DNA from: RYN-431 sp036388295
Lineage (GTDB): Bacteria; Planctomycetota; Phycisphaerae; Tepidisphaerales; Tepidisphaeraceae
Assembly: GCA_036388295.1 (NCBI GenBank)
Contig: DASVSC010000027.1
Location: 1 to 25,711, forward strand
Direction of reading: 5' to 3'
Length of the DNA: 25,711 nt
Positions 14,225 to 21,000 of this stretch are shown here, in pieces. How positions within the stretch are numbered: position 1 is the stretch's first letter; every line of letters begins with the position of its first letter. The position numbers were made by a program, and so were the translations under genes. The notes beneath the pieces were generated by a model that was not told the DNA's origin, searched no databases, and worked only from the letters and a program-made list of their open reading frames with translations.

Positions 14225-16590
14225 TGAGTTACGTCGGCCAAAGCATTCCGCTCGACACCGCGCCGGGCCACGTGAGCGGCAAGAGTCTGTTCATCGACGA
14301 CCTGCCGCCCATTCACGGCGAGCTGCTCGTCGGCTTCGTCGGCAGCCCGGTGGCGCACGGACGGATCCACTCGATCGACTTCGGTGACGCCGCGAAAATC
14401 CCCGGCGTCGTCGGCCTGTACACGCACAAGGACGTGCCCGGCCACAACAAGTTCGGTCCCGTTGTTCACGACGAGTATCTGCTGGCCGAAGAAGAGACGC
14501 ACTTCATCGGCCATCCGATCGTGCTGATCGCCGCCGAGAACTTGGACGCCATCGAAGCGACGAAGCGTCTGATCAAGGTGGAGATCGATCCGCTGCCGGC
14601 GCTGTTCACGGTGGACGAAGCCTTAGCGGCCGAAAGTTTCATCGGGCCTTGGCGCGAGATGGGTCGCGGCGACGTCACCACCGCTTTCGCCGACGCCGCG
14701 AACACACTGGAAGGCGTTGTCGAAATCGGCGGGCAGGAACACTTTTACCTGGAAAATCAGGCCTGCATCGTCACGCCCGGCGAGTACGGCGCCTGCGTCG
14801 TCCATTCCTCCACGCAGCACACGACTGAAGTGCAATCGCTGGTGGCGGAAGTGCTCGGCGTGCCGTTCAACCACGTCACGTGCATCTGTAAGCGCATGGG
14901 CGGCGGTTTCGGCGGGAAGGAAACGCAGGCGGCACAGCCGGCGATGATGGCGGCAATCGTCGCGCGCCACACCGGCCGGGCCGCGCGGTTCGTCTATAAC
15001 AAAGACGACGACATGCGCTTCACCGGCAAGCGTCATCCATTCAAGGCGATCTACCGCGTCGCATTCGACGACGAGGGCAACATCAGCGGCCTCGACCTGA
15101 CGCTCCACGCCAACGGCGGCTGCAGCACGGACCTGACGCTGGCGATCCAGGAACGGGCGATGCTCCACAGCGACAACGCCTACTTCATCCCGCACAAACG
15201 CATCCGCGCCCGGGCCGTGCGCACGAACCTGCCGAGCAACACGGCGTTCCGCGGCTTCGGCGGGCCGCAGGGCGTGGCGGCGATGGAGGCCGTGATCGAA
15301 GACGTGGCCGCGCATCTGGGCGTCGATGCGCTCGACGTCCGCCAGCGCAATTGCTACGGCTCAGCGGGCAAAGAAGGGGGCGAACGCAACGTCACCCACT
15401 ACGGCCAGATCGTCGGCAACAACACGCTGCCGCGGTTGTTCCACCAATTGCGCGACGAATGTCAGTACGACGCGCGGCGAGAAGAAATCGCCCGGCATAA
15501 CGCACACGACAAGCTCACGCTGCGCGGCTTGGCGATGACGCCGGTGAAGTTCGGCATCAGCTTCACCCGCCGCACGCTAAACCAGGCGAACGCGCTGGTG
15601 AACATTTACGTCGACGGCAGCGTGCTGGTCAGCACCGGCGCGACGGAAATGGGCCAAGGCGTGAACACGCGTATCCGCCAGATCGTGGCCGACGAATTGG
15701 GCGTCGATTACGCGAAGGTGCGCGTCACCGAGACGAACACCGACAAGAACAACAACACCAGTCCCACCGCCGCCAGCAGCGGCACCGATCTCAACGGCAA
15801 CGCCGCGATCGTCGCCTGCACGGCGTTGCGCGAACGCCTGAGCGGCATCGCGGCGAAGCTGCTGCACGACCGGGACGACGGCCTGATGTGGGAGCCGACG
15901 GCGGTGCGGTTTCATCGCGGCGTGGTCTACGACGTGCGCCGGCCGTCGGTGAAGATCGATTTTCAGCAAGTCGTCTGCGAGGCGTACAGCCAGCGCGTCA
16001 GCCTCGGCGAGCGCGGCCACTACGTCACGCCCGGCGTCGACTTCAACCGCGACACCGGAAAAGGCCATCCGTTCTATTACTACACGATGGGCACGGCGTG
16101 CGCGGAAGTCCGCATCGACCGTTTCACCGGCGAACTGCGCGTGCCGCGCGTCGATTTGATCATGGACGTCGGCCTGCCGATCAACCCAGGCATCGACCGC
16201 GGCCAGGTCATCGGCGGCTTCATCCAGGGCATGGGCTGGTGCACCACCGAAGAACTGAAGTACGGCCCGGCGGGCCAGCTGCTGAGCTATTCGCCGACGA
16301 CGTACAAGATCCCGAACGTCAGCGACGTGCCCGAGATTTTCAACGTGCGCATGCTCGACAATCCGGACAACCACATGAGCATCAAGCGCAGCAAAGCCGT
16401 CGGCGAGCCGCCGCTGATGCTGGGCTTGTGCGTCTGGGCGGCGGTGAAGGACGCACTCAACCGCCAGGCCGGCGGCGTGGTGCCGTTCCCACTGCCGGCG
16501 ACGAATGAGGCCATCGCGATGGCGATGCGGCCAAGCGCAAAGGGCCGTCTGGTCCCCTCTCCCGGTATGGCCGGGAGAGGGTTAGGGTGA
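14224..16590 (+). CDS. xdhB: Xanthine dehydrogenase molybdenum-binding large subunit
   Basis: A 788-residue molybdopterin-binding subunit that hydroxylates hypoxanthine to xanthine and xanthine to urate. Signatures in order: RMGGGFGGKETQ, FRGFGGPQG (Arg343, position of the substrate-orienting arginine), GATEMGQGVNTRIRQI, SSGTDLNG and KAVGEPPLMLG, where Glu728 is the catalytic glutamate. This set matches XdhB-type xanthine dehydrogenase better than aldehyde oxidase or CO dehydrogenase, and the surrounding uricase pathway agrees. It forms a heterotetramer with the small subunit encoded immediately upstream. The C-terminal VPSPGMAGRGLG and the TGA stop are encoded by a repeat element (16545-16596) rather than by conserved family sequence. 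Confidence 0.94.
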   Translation: MSYVGQSIPLDTAPGHVSGKSLFIDDLPPIHGELLVGFVGSPVAHGRIHSIDFGDAAKIPGVVGLYTHKDVPGHNKFGPVVHDEYLLAEEETHFIGHPIVLIAAENLDAIEATKRLIKVEIDPLPALFTVDEALAAESFIGPWREMGRGDVTTAFADAANTLEGVVEIGGQEHFYLENQACIVTPGEYGACVVHSSTQHTTEVQSLVAEVLGVPFNHVTCICKRMGGGFGGKETQAAQPAMMAAIVARHTGRAARFVYNKDDDMRFTGKRHPFKAIYRVAFDDEGNISGLDLTLHANGGCSTDLTLAIQERAMLHSDNAYFIPHKRIRARAVRTNLPSNTAFRGFGGPQGVAAMEAVIEDVAAHLGVDALDVRQRNCYGSAGKEGGERNVTHYGQIVGNNTLPRLFHQLRDECQYDARREEIARHNAHDKLTLRGLAMTPVKFGISFTRRTLNQANALVNIYVDGSVLVSTGATEMGQGVNTRIRQIVADELGVDYAKVRVTETNTDKNNNTSPTAASSGTDLNGNAAIVACTALRERLSGIAAKLLHDRDDGLMWEPTAVRFHRGVVYDVRRPSVKIDFQQVVCEAYSQRVSLGERGHYVTPGVDFNRDTGKGHPFYYYTMGTACAEVRIDRFTGELRVPRVDLIMDVGLPINPGIDRGQVIGGFIQGMGWCTTEELKYGPAGQLLSYSPTTYKIPNVSDVPEIFNVRMLDNPDNHMSIKRSKAVGEPPLMLGLCVWAAVKDALNRQAGGVVPFPLPATNEAIAMAMRPSAKGRLVPSPGMAGRGLG

Positions 16591-16596
16591 GGGCCG
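16545..16596 (+). repeat. CCCTCTCCC-family hairpin element, forming the xdhB 3' end
   Basis: CCCTCTCCCGG (16555-16565) and CCGGGAGAGGG (16571-16581) form a perfect 11-bp stem with a TATGG loop. GTTAGGGTGAGGGCC follows. It has the same orientation relative to its gene as the allantoinase copy, and encodes the stop codon of xdhB. Confidence 0.85.
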
Positions 16597-16653
16597 CCGA
16601 CGGAAGACTTCACTGAAACCAAAGCCGGCTGACGTTCGAAGCGGCCCGATCAA

Positions 16654-16710
16654 AGCCCTCACCCTACCCGCGTGCCCGTGGCACCTCCCGGCCCTACCGG
16701 GGGAGGGAAC
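16654..16710 (-). repeat. CCCTCTCCC-family element, inverted and with an internal insertion
   Basis: In reverse complement this reads GTTCCCTCCCCCGG, a short loop, CCGGGAGG, then an extra GTGCCACGGGCAC hairpin, then TAGGGTGAGGG. It is thus an inverted partner of the element at 16545-16596 with a small palindromic insertion. The 208-bp spacer 16591-16798 holds nothing else I can recognise. Confidence 0.75.
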
Positions 16711-16798
16711 GCTTACTGTCGCCTGCGGTTCGAAATCCGCCCGCATTTTATAGCCATTATTTCATAACCGTGAGTTCCCGCGTTGCTTCCACGCCGCT

Positions 16799-17752
16799 AT
16801 GCTCCCGAACCCGATGCTTGCCGCCATGCTTAGCCAGACGTTCGAGATGCAGGACCTGTTCGTCGTGGGACTGCTCATCATTCTTGAGGGCACCTTGTCG
16901 GTTGATAATGCCCTTGTGCTGGGCTTGCTGGCCAAGCGGCTGCCGCCGGGGCAGCGGAAGCGGGCGCTGACGTACGGGCTGGTCGGGGCGTTCAGTTTCC
17001 GCATCCTGGCCATCTTTTTCGCGGCGTTGCTGCTGAGCTGGCCGGTGGTGAAGTTGCTCGGCGGCGGCTACCTGCTGTACGTCGCGGTCAAGCACCTGTT
17101 TTTCACCGAAAAACACGAAGACGAGCACGTCACAATCGGCCCGGACGGGCACCCGATCTACGAAGACGCCGATCACACCGAGGCATCACGCGAACTGTCG
17201 CCCGATGAACGCGAGGAGGAGATCGCCAAGCGAAACGTGCTGCCGGCGGCGGCCGACCCGTCGGCGCCGGAGGCCCAGCGGCCGCAGGGCAAGCCGATCA
17301 AATACGCGTCGTTTTGGCCGACGGTGTTCGTGATCGAACTGACGGACATCGCCTTCGCGGTCGATTCCATCCTGGCCGCACTGGCGTTCATCCCGCGCCC
17401 GCCGGCGGGCGCGACGGTGAACCCCAAACTGTGGGTCGTGATCGTCGGCGGTTGCATCGGCCTGGTGCTGATGCGGTTCGCGGCGGTCATGTTTATTCGG
17501 CTGCTCGAGAAGTTCCCGCGGTTCGAAGTCGCGGCTTACATGCTGGTGCTGGTGATCGGGTCGAAGCTGGTCATCGATTACCTGGGCAACAAGCTGTTCG
17601 GCAACGAGGCCGAGCATTACCACCCCGTGAACTTCCACGACACGAGCAGCCCGTGGTTCTGGGGGTTCTGGATCGCCATGCTCATTTGCTTCTTCGTGGG
17701 CTTCAGCAAGACGAAGAAGACCTCACCGCCCGCCGGCCCGGCCGCCGCCTAG
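16799..17752 (+). CDS. TerC-family integral membrane protein (putative metal exporter)
   Basis: A 317-residue multi-pass membrane protein. The two family hallmarks are present: EGTLSVDNALVLG (30-42, Asp36) and ELTDIAFAVDSILA (180-193, Asp183 and Asp189), in the first helices of the two repeated halves. About seven transmembrane helices are visible, in groups at about 20-100 and 170-310. Between the halves lies a hydrophilic loop of some 65 residues (about 103-168) rich in Asp, Glu and His. TerC/Alx/YceF proteins export Mn(II) or support metalation of exported proteins; the substrate is unproven here. I saw no yybP-ykoY-type riboswitch upstream and no strong promoter. The ATG at 16799 is the first start; Met6 is an alternative. 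No tellurite-resistance neighbours are present. Confidence 0.88.
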   Translation: MLPNPMLAAMLSQTFEMQDLFVVGLLIILEGTLSVDNALVLGLLAKRLPPGQRKRALTYGLVGAFSFRILAIFFAALLLSWPVVKLLGGGYLLYVAVKHLFFTEKHEDEHVTIGPDGHPIYEDADHTEASRELSPDEREEEIAKRNVLPAAADPSAPEAQRPQGKPIKYASFWPTVFVIELTDIAFAVDSILAALAFIPRPPAGATVNPKLWVVIVGGCIGLVLMRFAAVMFIRLLEKFPRFEVAAYMLVLVIGSKLVIDYLGNKLFGNEAEHYHPVNFHDTSSPWFWGFWIAMLICFFVGFSKTKKTSPPAGPAAA

Positions 17753-17873
17753 GGGCGGTTTGTTGCCGTACGCCCGCGGCGGGAGTTGCCACCCGGGGCC
17801 GGTTTCCATACGATCGCCCTTCTTCGCGGCATGACCCCGTACGCGAGTTGTTTTGGTGCCGGAGTGTGGTCTG

Positions 17874-18335
17874 ATGCGGTTAAGCGACATCCTTAAGCCC
17901 CAGAACATCAAGGTCGCCATCCCGGCCACCACCAAGCTCGACGTCATCCGCGACCTCGTCGACCTGCTAGCCCAGAGCGGCGAAATCTCCGACCCGAAGA
18001 AAGTCCTCGAAAGCGTCCTCGAACGCGAAAGCACCCGCACCACCGGCATCGGCAACGGCCTGGCGATCCCGCACGGCAAAAGCGGGGGCACCGACCACCT
18101 AGTGATGGCCATCGGCAAGCCGGAGAAGCCGATCGACTTCCACTCCATCGACGGCCGCCCCGTCACGATCGTCTGGATGCTGATTTCCCCGCCCGACCAG
18201 AGCGGCGTCCACATCAAAGCCCTCGCCGCCGTCAGCCGCCTGATGACCAGCGACAAGTTCCGCTTCGCGATCAACGGCGCCGGCACGCCGGAAGATTTGT
18301 ACGAAATCGTGCGGAAGCAGGAAGCGGGAAGCTAA
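17874..18335 (+). CDS. PTS EIIA-type (PtsN-like) phosphoacceptor protein
   Basis: A 153-residue single-domain EIIA of the fructose/mannitol/nitrogen class. GIGNGLAIPHGK contains the phospho-accepting histidine (His67), equivalent to the active His of PtsN. The start LSDILKPQNI and the C-terminal ALAAVSRLM and LYEIV segments fit the family. No EIIB/EIIC, HPr or EI gene is nearby, so a regulatory role like that of PtsN, or a stand-alone phosphorelay acceptor, is more likely than sugar transport. The ATG at 17874 is preferred over an in-frame GTG at 17853 because GGAG (17861-17864) precedes it. Downstream is a convergent, repeat-filled spacer. Confidence 0.87.
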   Translation: MRLSDILKPQNIKVAIPATTKLDVIRDLVDLLAQSGEISDPKKVLESVLERESTRTTGIGNGLAIPHGKSGGTDHLVMAIGKPEKPIDFHSIDGRPVTIVWMLISPPDQSGVHIKALAAVSRLMTSDKFRFAINGAGTPEDLYEIVRKQEAGS

Positions 18336-18336
18336 C

Positions 18337-18396
18337 GGCTGGTGGCTGGTGGCTGGTGGCTGGTGGCTGGTGGCTGGTGGCTGGTGGCTGGTGGCT
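18337..18396. repeat. Tandem heptamer (GGCTGGT) x8 plus partial copy
   Basis: Eight perfect head-to-tail copies of GGCTGGT (18337-18392) are followed by a partial GGCT. It begins 1 bp after the stop of the EIIA gene. No inverted partner arm is seen, unlike the other tandem-unit elements here. Perfect arrays of this kind are prone to copy-number change by slippage. Confidence 0.92.
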
Positions 18397-18409
18397 GAAG
18401 AATGGATTG

Positions 18410-18485
18410 ACCGCCAAGACGCCAAGGACGCCAAGAAGAAAACAATCTGGTCTTCTCTTCTTGGCGTCCTTGGCTTCTTGGCGGT
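18410..18485. repeat. Intergenic dyad of CGCCAAG-type tandem units
   Basis: The left arm starts ACCGCCAAGACGCCAAGG and continues with a third CGCCAAG unit; the right arm, ending CTTCTTGGCGGT at 18485, is its imperfect reverse complement. The centre is AT-rich. Architecture is the same as in the CGCAGAT and CACGGAG families: 8-10-bp units in inverted arms. Confidence 0.85.
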
Positions 18486-18500
18486 TTAGCGTCTGCTCTT

Positions 18501-18525
18501 AGTCTTCAGTCTTGTAGTCTTGTAG
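18501..18525. repeat. Short tandem AGTCTT(GT) units
   Basis: AGTCTTC, AGTCTTGT and AGTCTTGT follow each other directly between the CGCCAAG dyad and the GGCGGGCAATGCCCGCC dyad. It may be a single arm of another decayed element. Confidence 0.6.
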
Positions 18526-18588
18526 GGCGGGCAATGCCCGCCGCGTCGCTTACGACGGGCGGCAGCAGGCGGGCAATGCCCGCCCTAC
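18522..18588. repeat. Paired palindromes GGCGGGCAATGCCCGCC in inverted arms
   Basis: GTAGGGCGGGCAATGCCC continuing to GCC (18522-18542) is matched by its reverse complement at 18568-18588, with a single central mismatch. Each arm is itself a palindrome, so the DNA can fold as one long stem or two short hairpins. The element ends 8 bp before the stop of the PilZ gene and may act as a 3' end for both converging transcription units. Confidence 0.88.
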
Positions 18589-18595
18589 CCGCCCT

Positions 18596-19354
18596 TCACC
18601 TCGCCACGCGCAGGCGCTTCAATTCCGCCCGCTGCAACTGCCCTGTGATCCGGTTCAGCAGGCCCACCTTCGTTCGGTCGGCCAGGCGGGTCGGGCTGAG
18701 CATGAACTGGATGCCGATGCGGCGGTATTCCGGTTCGGGCAGGCCGGCGAGGAAGCGGACGTAGGCTTCGACCGTCATCGTTGTGCCGGGCGTGATGATG
18801 TCGACGCGCAGGCGTTGGTCGCTCGGCAGCACGGCCTCTTCGCCGCGCTGGCGTTTCCAGATCCCGCCGATGCCACTGACGCTGAAGTCGCGCACGTCGA
18901 CGGACAATTCGGCCCCGGCCGGCGGCGCGATCTGCAGTTCAGTGCCGCTGTCGATGCGCCAGAAGCGGAAGGTGACGTCGTCCTCACGCGCCACGCCGAT
19001 GCGGTAGGCGTCGCGGCGCTGCACCACCGACATCGCCCGCGGCCAGGCCATTCGAATGGCTTCCGTCTGCGTGTCGGCGTTGAGCTGGTACGCGCGGCGG
19101 CGCTCCAGCACGGGCGTGTGAAACTCGACGTTGGACTGACAGTTCTTGAAATTGACGCGCACCGGATGACGCGTGCGGATCATCGAATCGATCGCGTCGG
19201 TCTGCCCGACGGGCATTGCGGCCCAGATGCCGTCGTCGTCGAGCGCCAGCAGGCGCGAACGCGTCAAGCGCGTTATGCCCGCGCTGACCACAGCCATGGC
19301 CGCCGGGGCGTTCCGGTCGATCGCTTCCCGCAAGTGTTCGGCCGCGTCAGTCAT
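18596..19354 (-). CDS. YcgR-like PilZ-domain c-di-GMP receptor
   Basis: A 252-residue protein with an N-terminal YcgR-type domain (about 10-105) and a C-terminal PilZ domain. The PilZ signature for c-di-GMP binding is complete: QRRDAYR (Arg113, Arg114 and Arg118, the RxxxR motif) and DFSVSGIGG (Asp156, Ser158, Gly161, the D/NxSxxG motif). YcgR-like proteins couple c-di-GMP to motility or envelope processes; no flagellar genes are in the window, so the output is unknown. The frame is open far upstream, but ATG at 19354 is where the domain begins and it is preceded by GGGAG at good distance on the minus strand. It follows the anti-sigma gene after a 124-bp spacer with a strong hairpin, so it may be a separate unit. 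Confidence 0.85.
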   Translation of the reverse strand: MTDAAEHLREAIDRNAPAAMAVVSAGITRLTRSRLLALDDDGIWAAMPVGQTDAIDSMIRTRHPVRVNFKNCQSNVEFHTPVLERRRAYQLNADTQTEAIRMAWPRAMSVVQRRDAYRIGVAREDDVTFRFWRIDSGTELQIAPPAGAELSVDVRDFSVSGIGGIWKRQRGEEAVLPSDQRLRVDIITPGTTMTVEAYVRFLAGLPEPEYRRIGIQFMLSPTRLADRTKVGLLNRITGQLQRAELKRLRVAR

Positions 19355-19430
19355 CGCGCTCGCTCCCGTATGAAGATCGACCAATTGCGCGAGCGGGTTG
19401 AGCAGACAGGCGTGTGCGACAACAACGCGT

Positions 19431-19458
19431 GTAGCCGGCGAGCAGGCTCGCCGGCTAC
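19431..19458. repeat. Perfect hairpin GTAGCCGGCGAGC / GCTCGCCGGCTAC
   Basis: A perfect 13-bp inverted repeat (19431-19443 and 19446-19458) lies 20 bp past the stop of the anti-sigma gene and upstream of the PilZ gene. There is no U-tract on either strand. It resembles the other intergenic palindromes here and could act as an mRNA 3' end or a Rho-dependent stop. Confidence 0.8.
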
Positions 19459-19478
19459 CTATGCGTTTTGTGCGGATT

Positions 19479-20354
19479 TTATTGGGCCGGCAGTGCGCCG
19501 ACGAGGTGGATCGAACCGGTCGGCGAATCCGACCCGGCGGCCGGCTCGTCCGTGACGGCGGCGTTGGCGGCGACGTCCACCGGCTGGCGCGGGTGGGCGA
19601 TGATGGTGGCCGTCCCCTGGCCGTCGACCGTGAAAAGGCCGGCGGGCACCTTGCGCTGGTCGGGCGTGATGAGCCACAACTCATACGCCTTGCCCGGCGG
19701 CAGTGGCTTGAGATTGAAGACCGTCACCTGGTACTGCCGCGTCACGGGGCAGAAGAGGACGCGGCCGAAACTTTTGGACGTGCCGTCGCCGGTCTGCATG
19801 CTCGCCAGCGTCAGGTGCGGCGACCGCAGCACGTTCTGCGAGCCGACCAGCGTGGTCGACATCCGCTCGTTCTGGGCCGACAACCCGGCCAGCGTGGTCG
19901 ACATTCGCGCGTTCTGGTCCGACAACTTCGAATTGTTCCAAACACTCAGCGTGAGGGCGACCGCCAGACAAGCGGCCAGGCCGCTGGTGACGTAAACCGG
20001 CCAGCGGAAGCGAGACGCGTAATCGGTGGAAGGCGTCGAGGCGTGTGTTGCGCCGCGGCCATCGTTGGCAACACCGGCGGCGACTGACGTAGACCCGAAC
20101 GACATCGTCGGTGCGGCGGCCGCAGAAGCATCAGCCATCACGCGCTTCATCAGGGCGTCGCCGACAGCCGCCGGCGGCAGGACTGCGGTCAGGCCCAGCG
20201 GGACGGCATGAAACAGGGACAGGGCTTCGGCATACGCCGCCTGGGCGTCGGGGCTGGCGGACGACAGCAACTGTTCGGCCCGTACGGACTCTTCGGGGTC
20301 GGCTGCGCCGGCCACGTACAACAACATCAGGTCTGGATCGGGTTCGGTGGTCAC
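19479..20354 (-). CDS. Anti-sigma factor, RskA-type
   Basis: A 291-residue single-pass membrane protein: cytoplasmic N-terminal region (1-115), one transmembrane helix (about 119-139, WPVYVTSGLAACLAVALTLS) and an extracytoplasmic RskA-like domain (about 175-291) with the FNLKPLPPGKAYELWLI segment typical of that family. No HxxxCxxC zinc motif is present. Just after the membrane helix lies a 14-residue duplication (146-159 and 160-173, both containing QNxRMSTTL), encoded by two 42-bp direct repeats near 19849-19930. Translation starts at GTG (20354), overlapping the sigma factor TGA by 4 bp (GTGA), so the pair is translationally coupled. It should hold the sigma factor encoded upstream inactive at the membrane until an envelope signal arrives. 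Confidence 0.88.
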   Translation of the reverse strand: MTTEPDPDLMLLYVAGAADPEESVRAEQLLSSASPDAQAAYAEALSLFHAVPLGLTAVLPPAAVGDALMKRVMADASAAAAPTMSFGSTSVAAGVANDGRGATHASTPSTDYASRFRWPVYVTSGLAACLAVALTLSVWNNSKLSDQNARMSTTLAGLSAQNERMSTTLVGSQNVLRSPHLTLASMQTGDGTSKSFGRVLFCPVTRQYQVTVFNLKPLPPGKAYELWLITPDQRKVPAGLFTVDGQGTATIIAHPRQPVDVAANAAVTDEPAAGSDSPTGSIHLVGALPAQ

Positions 20355-20947
20355 GTCGGTACTCTGTCGGTTTTACGTAGGGCCTCCCGCAACCGGATGA
20401 GCCCTTGGCGGATATAGGTCTTGACCGTCCCCAGGGGCTTGCCCAGTTTTTCGGCAATTTCGCTGTGCGTCAGCCCCTCGAAATACGCACTTTCGAGCGC
20501 CTGGCGCTGGTTGGCGTCCAAACGCGACATGGCCTGCCGCACCAGGCCGCGGTTTTCGTCCAATAACGCCCCTTCCAGCGGCGACGGGGCGTCCGTCTCC
20601 TGCCGTTCGGCTTGGCTGTCCAATGAACTGGCCTTGTGCCGGTTGCTGCGCCGCAGGCGGTCAATGCAGCGGCTGCGCGCGAGCGTCACCATGTACGTCA
20701 CCGGGGCGGCCCGTGTCACGTCGTAGCGGGCGCTTTTGTTCCAAAGTTCCCAGAACAGGTCCGTGACCAGATCGTCCGCCTCGTCGCGGCTCTTGAGCAT
20801 CTTCAGCGCGATGGCGTAAATGAGCCCGGCGTGGCGGTCGTACAACTCGCGCAACGCGGCCGGATCACGCTCGGCAATGCGCTGCATCAGCGCAATGTCC
20901 TGCGGGGCAGTGGCGGACGGGGGAATGGTTCGCGTCGTCGCGGGCAT
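20351..20947 (-). CDS. ECF-type sigma factor (SigK-like)
   Basis: A 198-residue sigma-70-family ECF factor. Region 2 (about 30-103) has ELYDRHAGLIYAIAL, DEADDLVTDLFWELW and YMVTLARSRCIDRLRR. Region 4 (about 136-190) has the helix-turn-helix LTHSEIAEKLGKPLGTVKT. The overlapping downstream RskA-type anti-sigma gene makes this a sigma/anti-sigma pair like SigK-RskA. The start is uncertain: ATG at 20947 gives a standard ECF N-terminus, while an in-frame ATG at 21016 would add 23 residues and overlap the end of the methyltransferase gene by 16 bp. Neither has a clear Shine-Dalgarno. Regulated genes cannot be told from this window. Confidence 0.9.
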   Translation of the reverse strand: MPATTRTIPPSATAPQDIALMQRIAERDPAALRELYDRHAGLIYAIALKMLKSRDEADDLVTDLFWELWNKSARYDVTRAAPVTYMVTLARSRCIDRLRRSNRHKASSLDSQAERQETDAPSPLEGALLDENRGLVRQAMSRLDANQRQALESAYFEGLTHSEIAEKLGKPLGTVKTYIRQGLIRLREALRKTDRVPT

Positions 20948-21000
20948 CCGGGCGGAACCATGATAGCCGGTACGGCCCGTGATGGCGATAACTTGGCCGT

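Noticed and set aside
16555..16581. Rho-independent terminator after xdhB
   Set aside because: The stem is strong but it lies inside the coding end and has no U-tract; the same sequence occurs in several non-terminal settings, so it is treated as a repeat element.
18337..18588. Possible CRISPR array or minisatellite gene
   Set aside because: The units are 7-10 bp with no unique spacers of 30-40 bp, no leader and no cas genes nearby.
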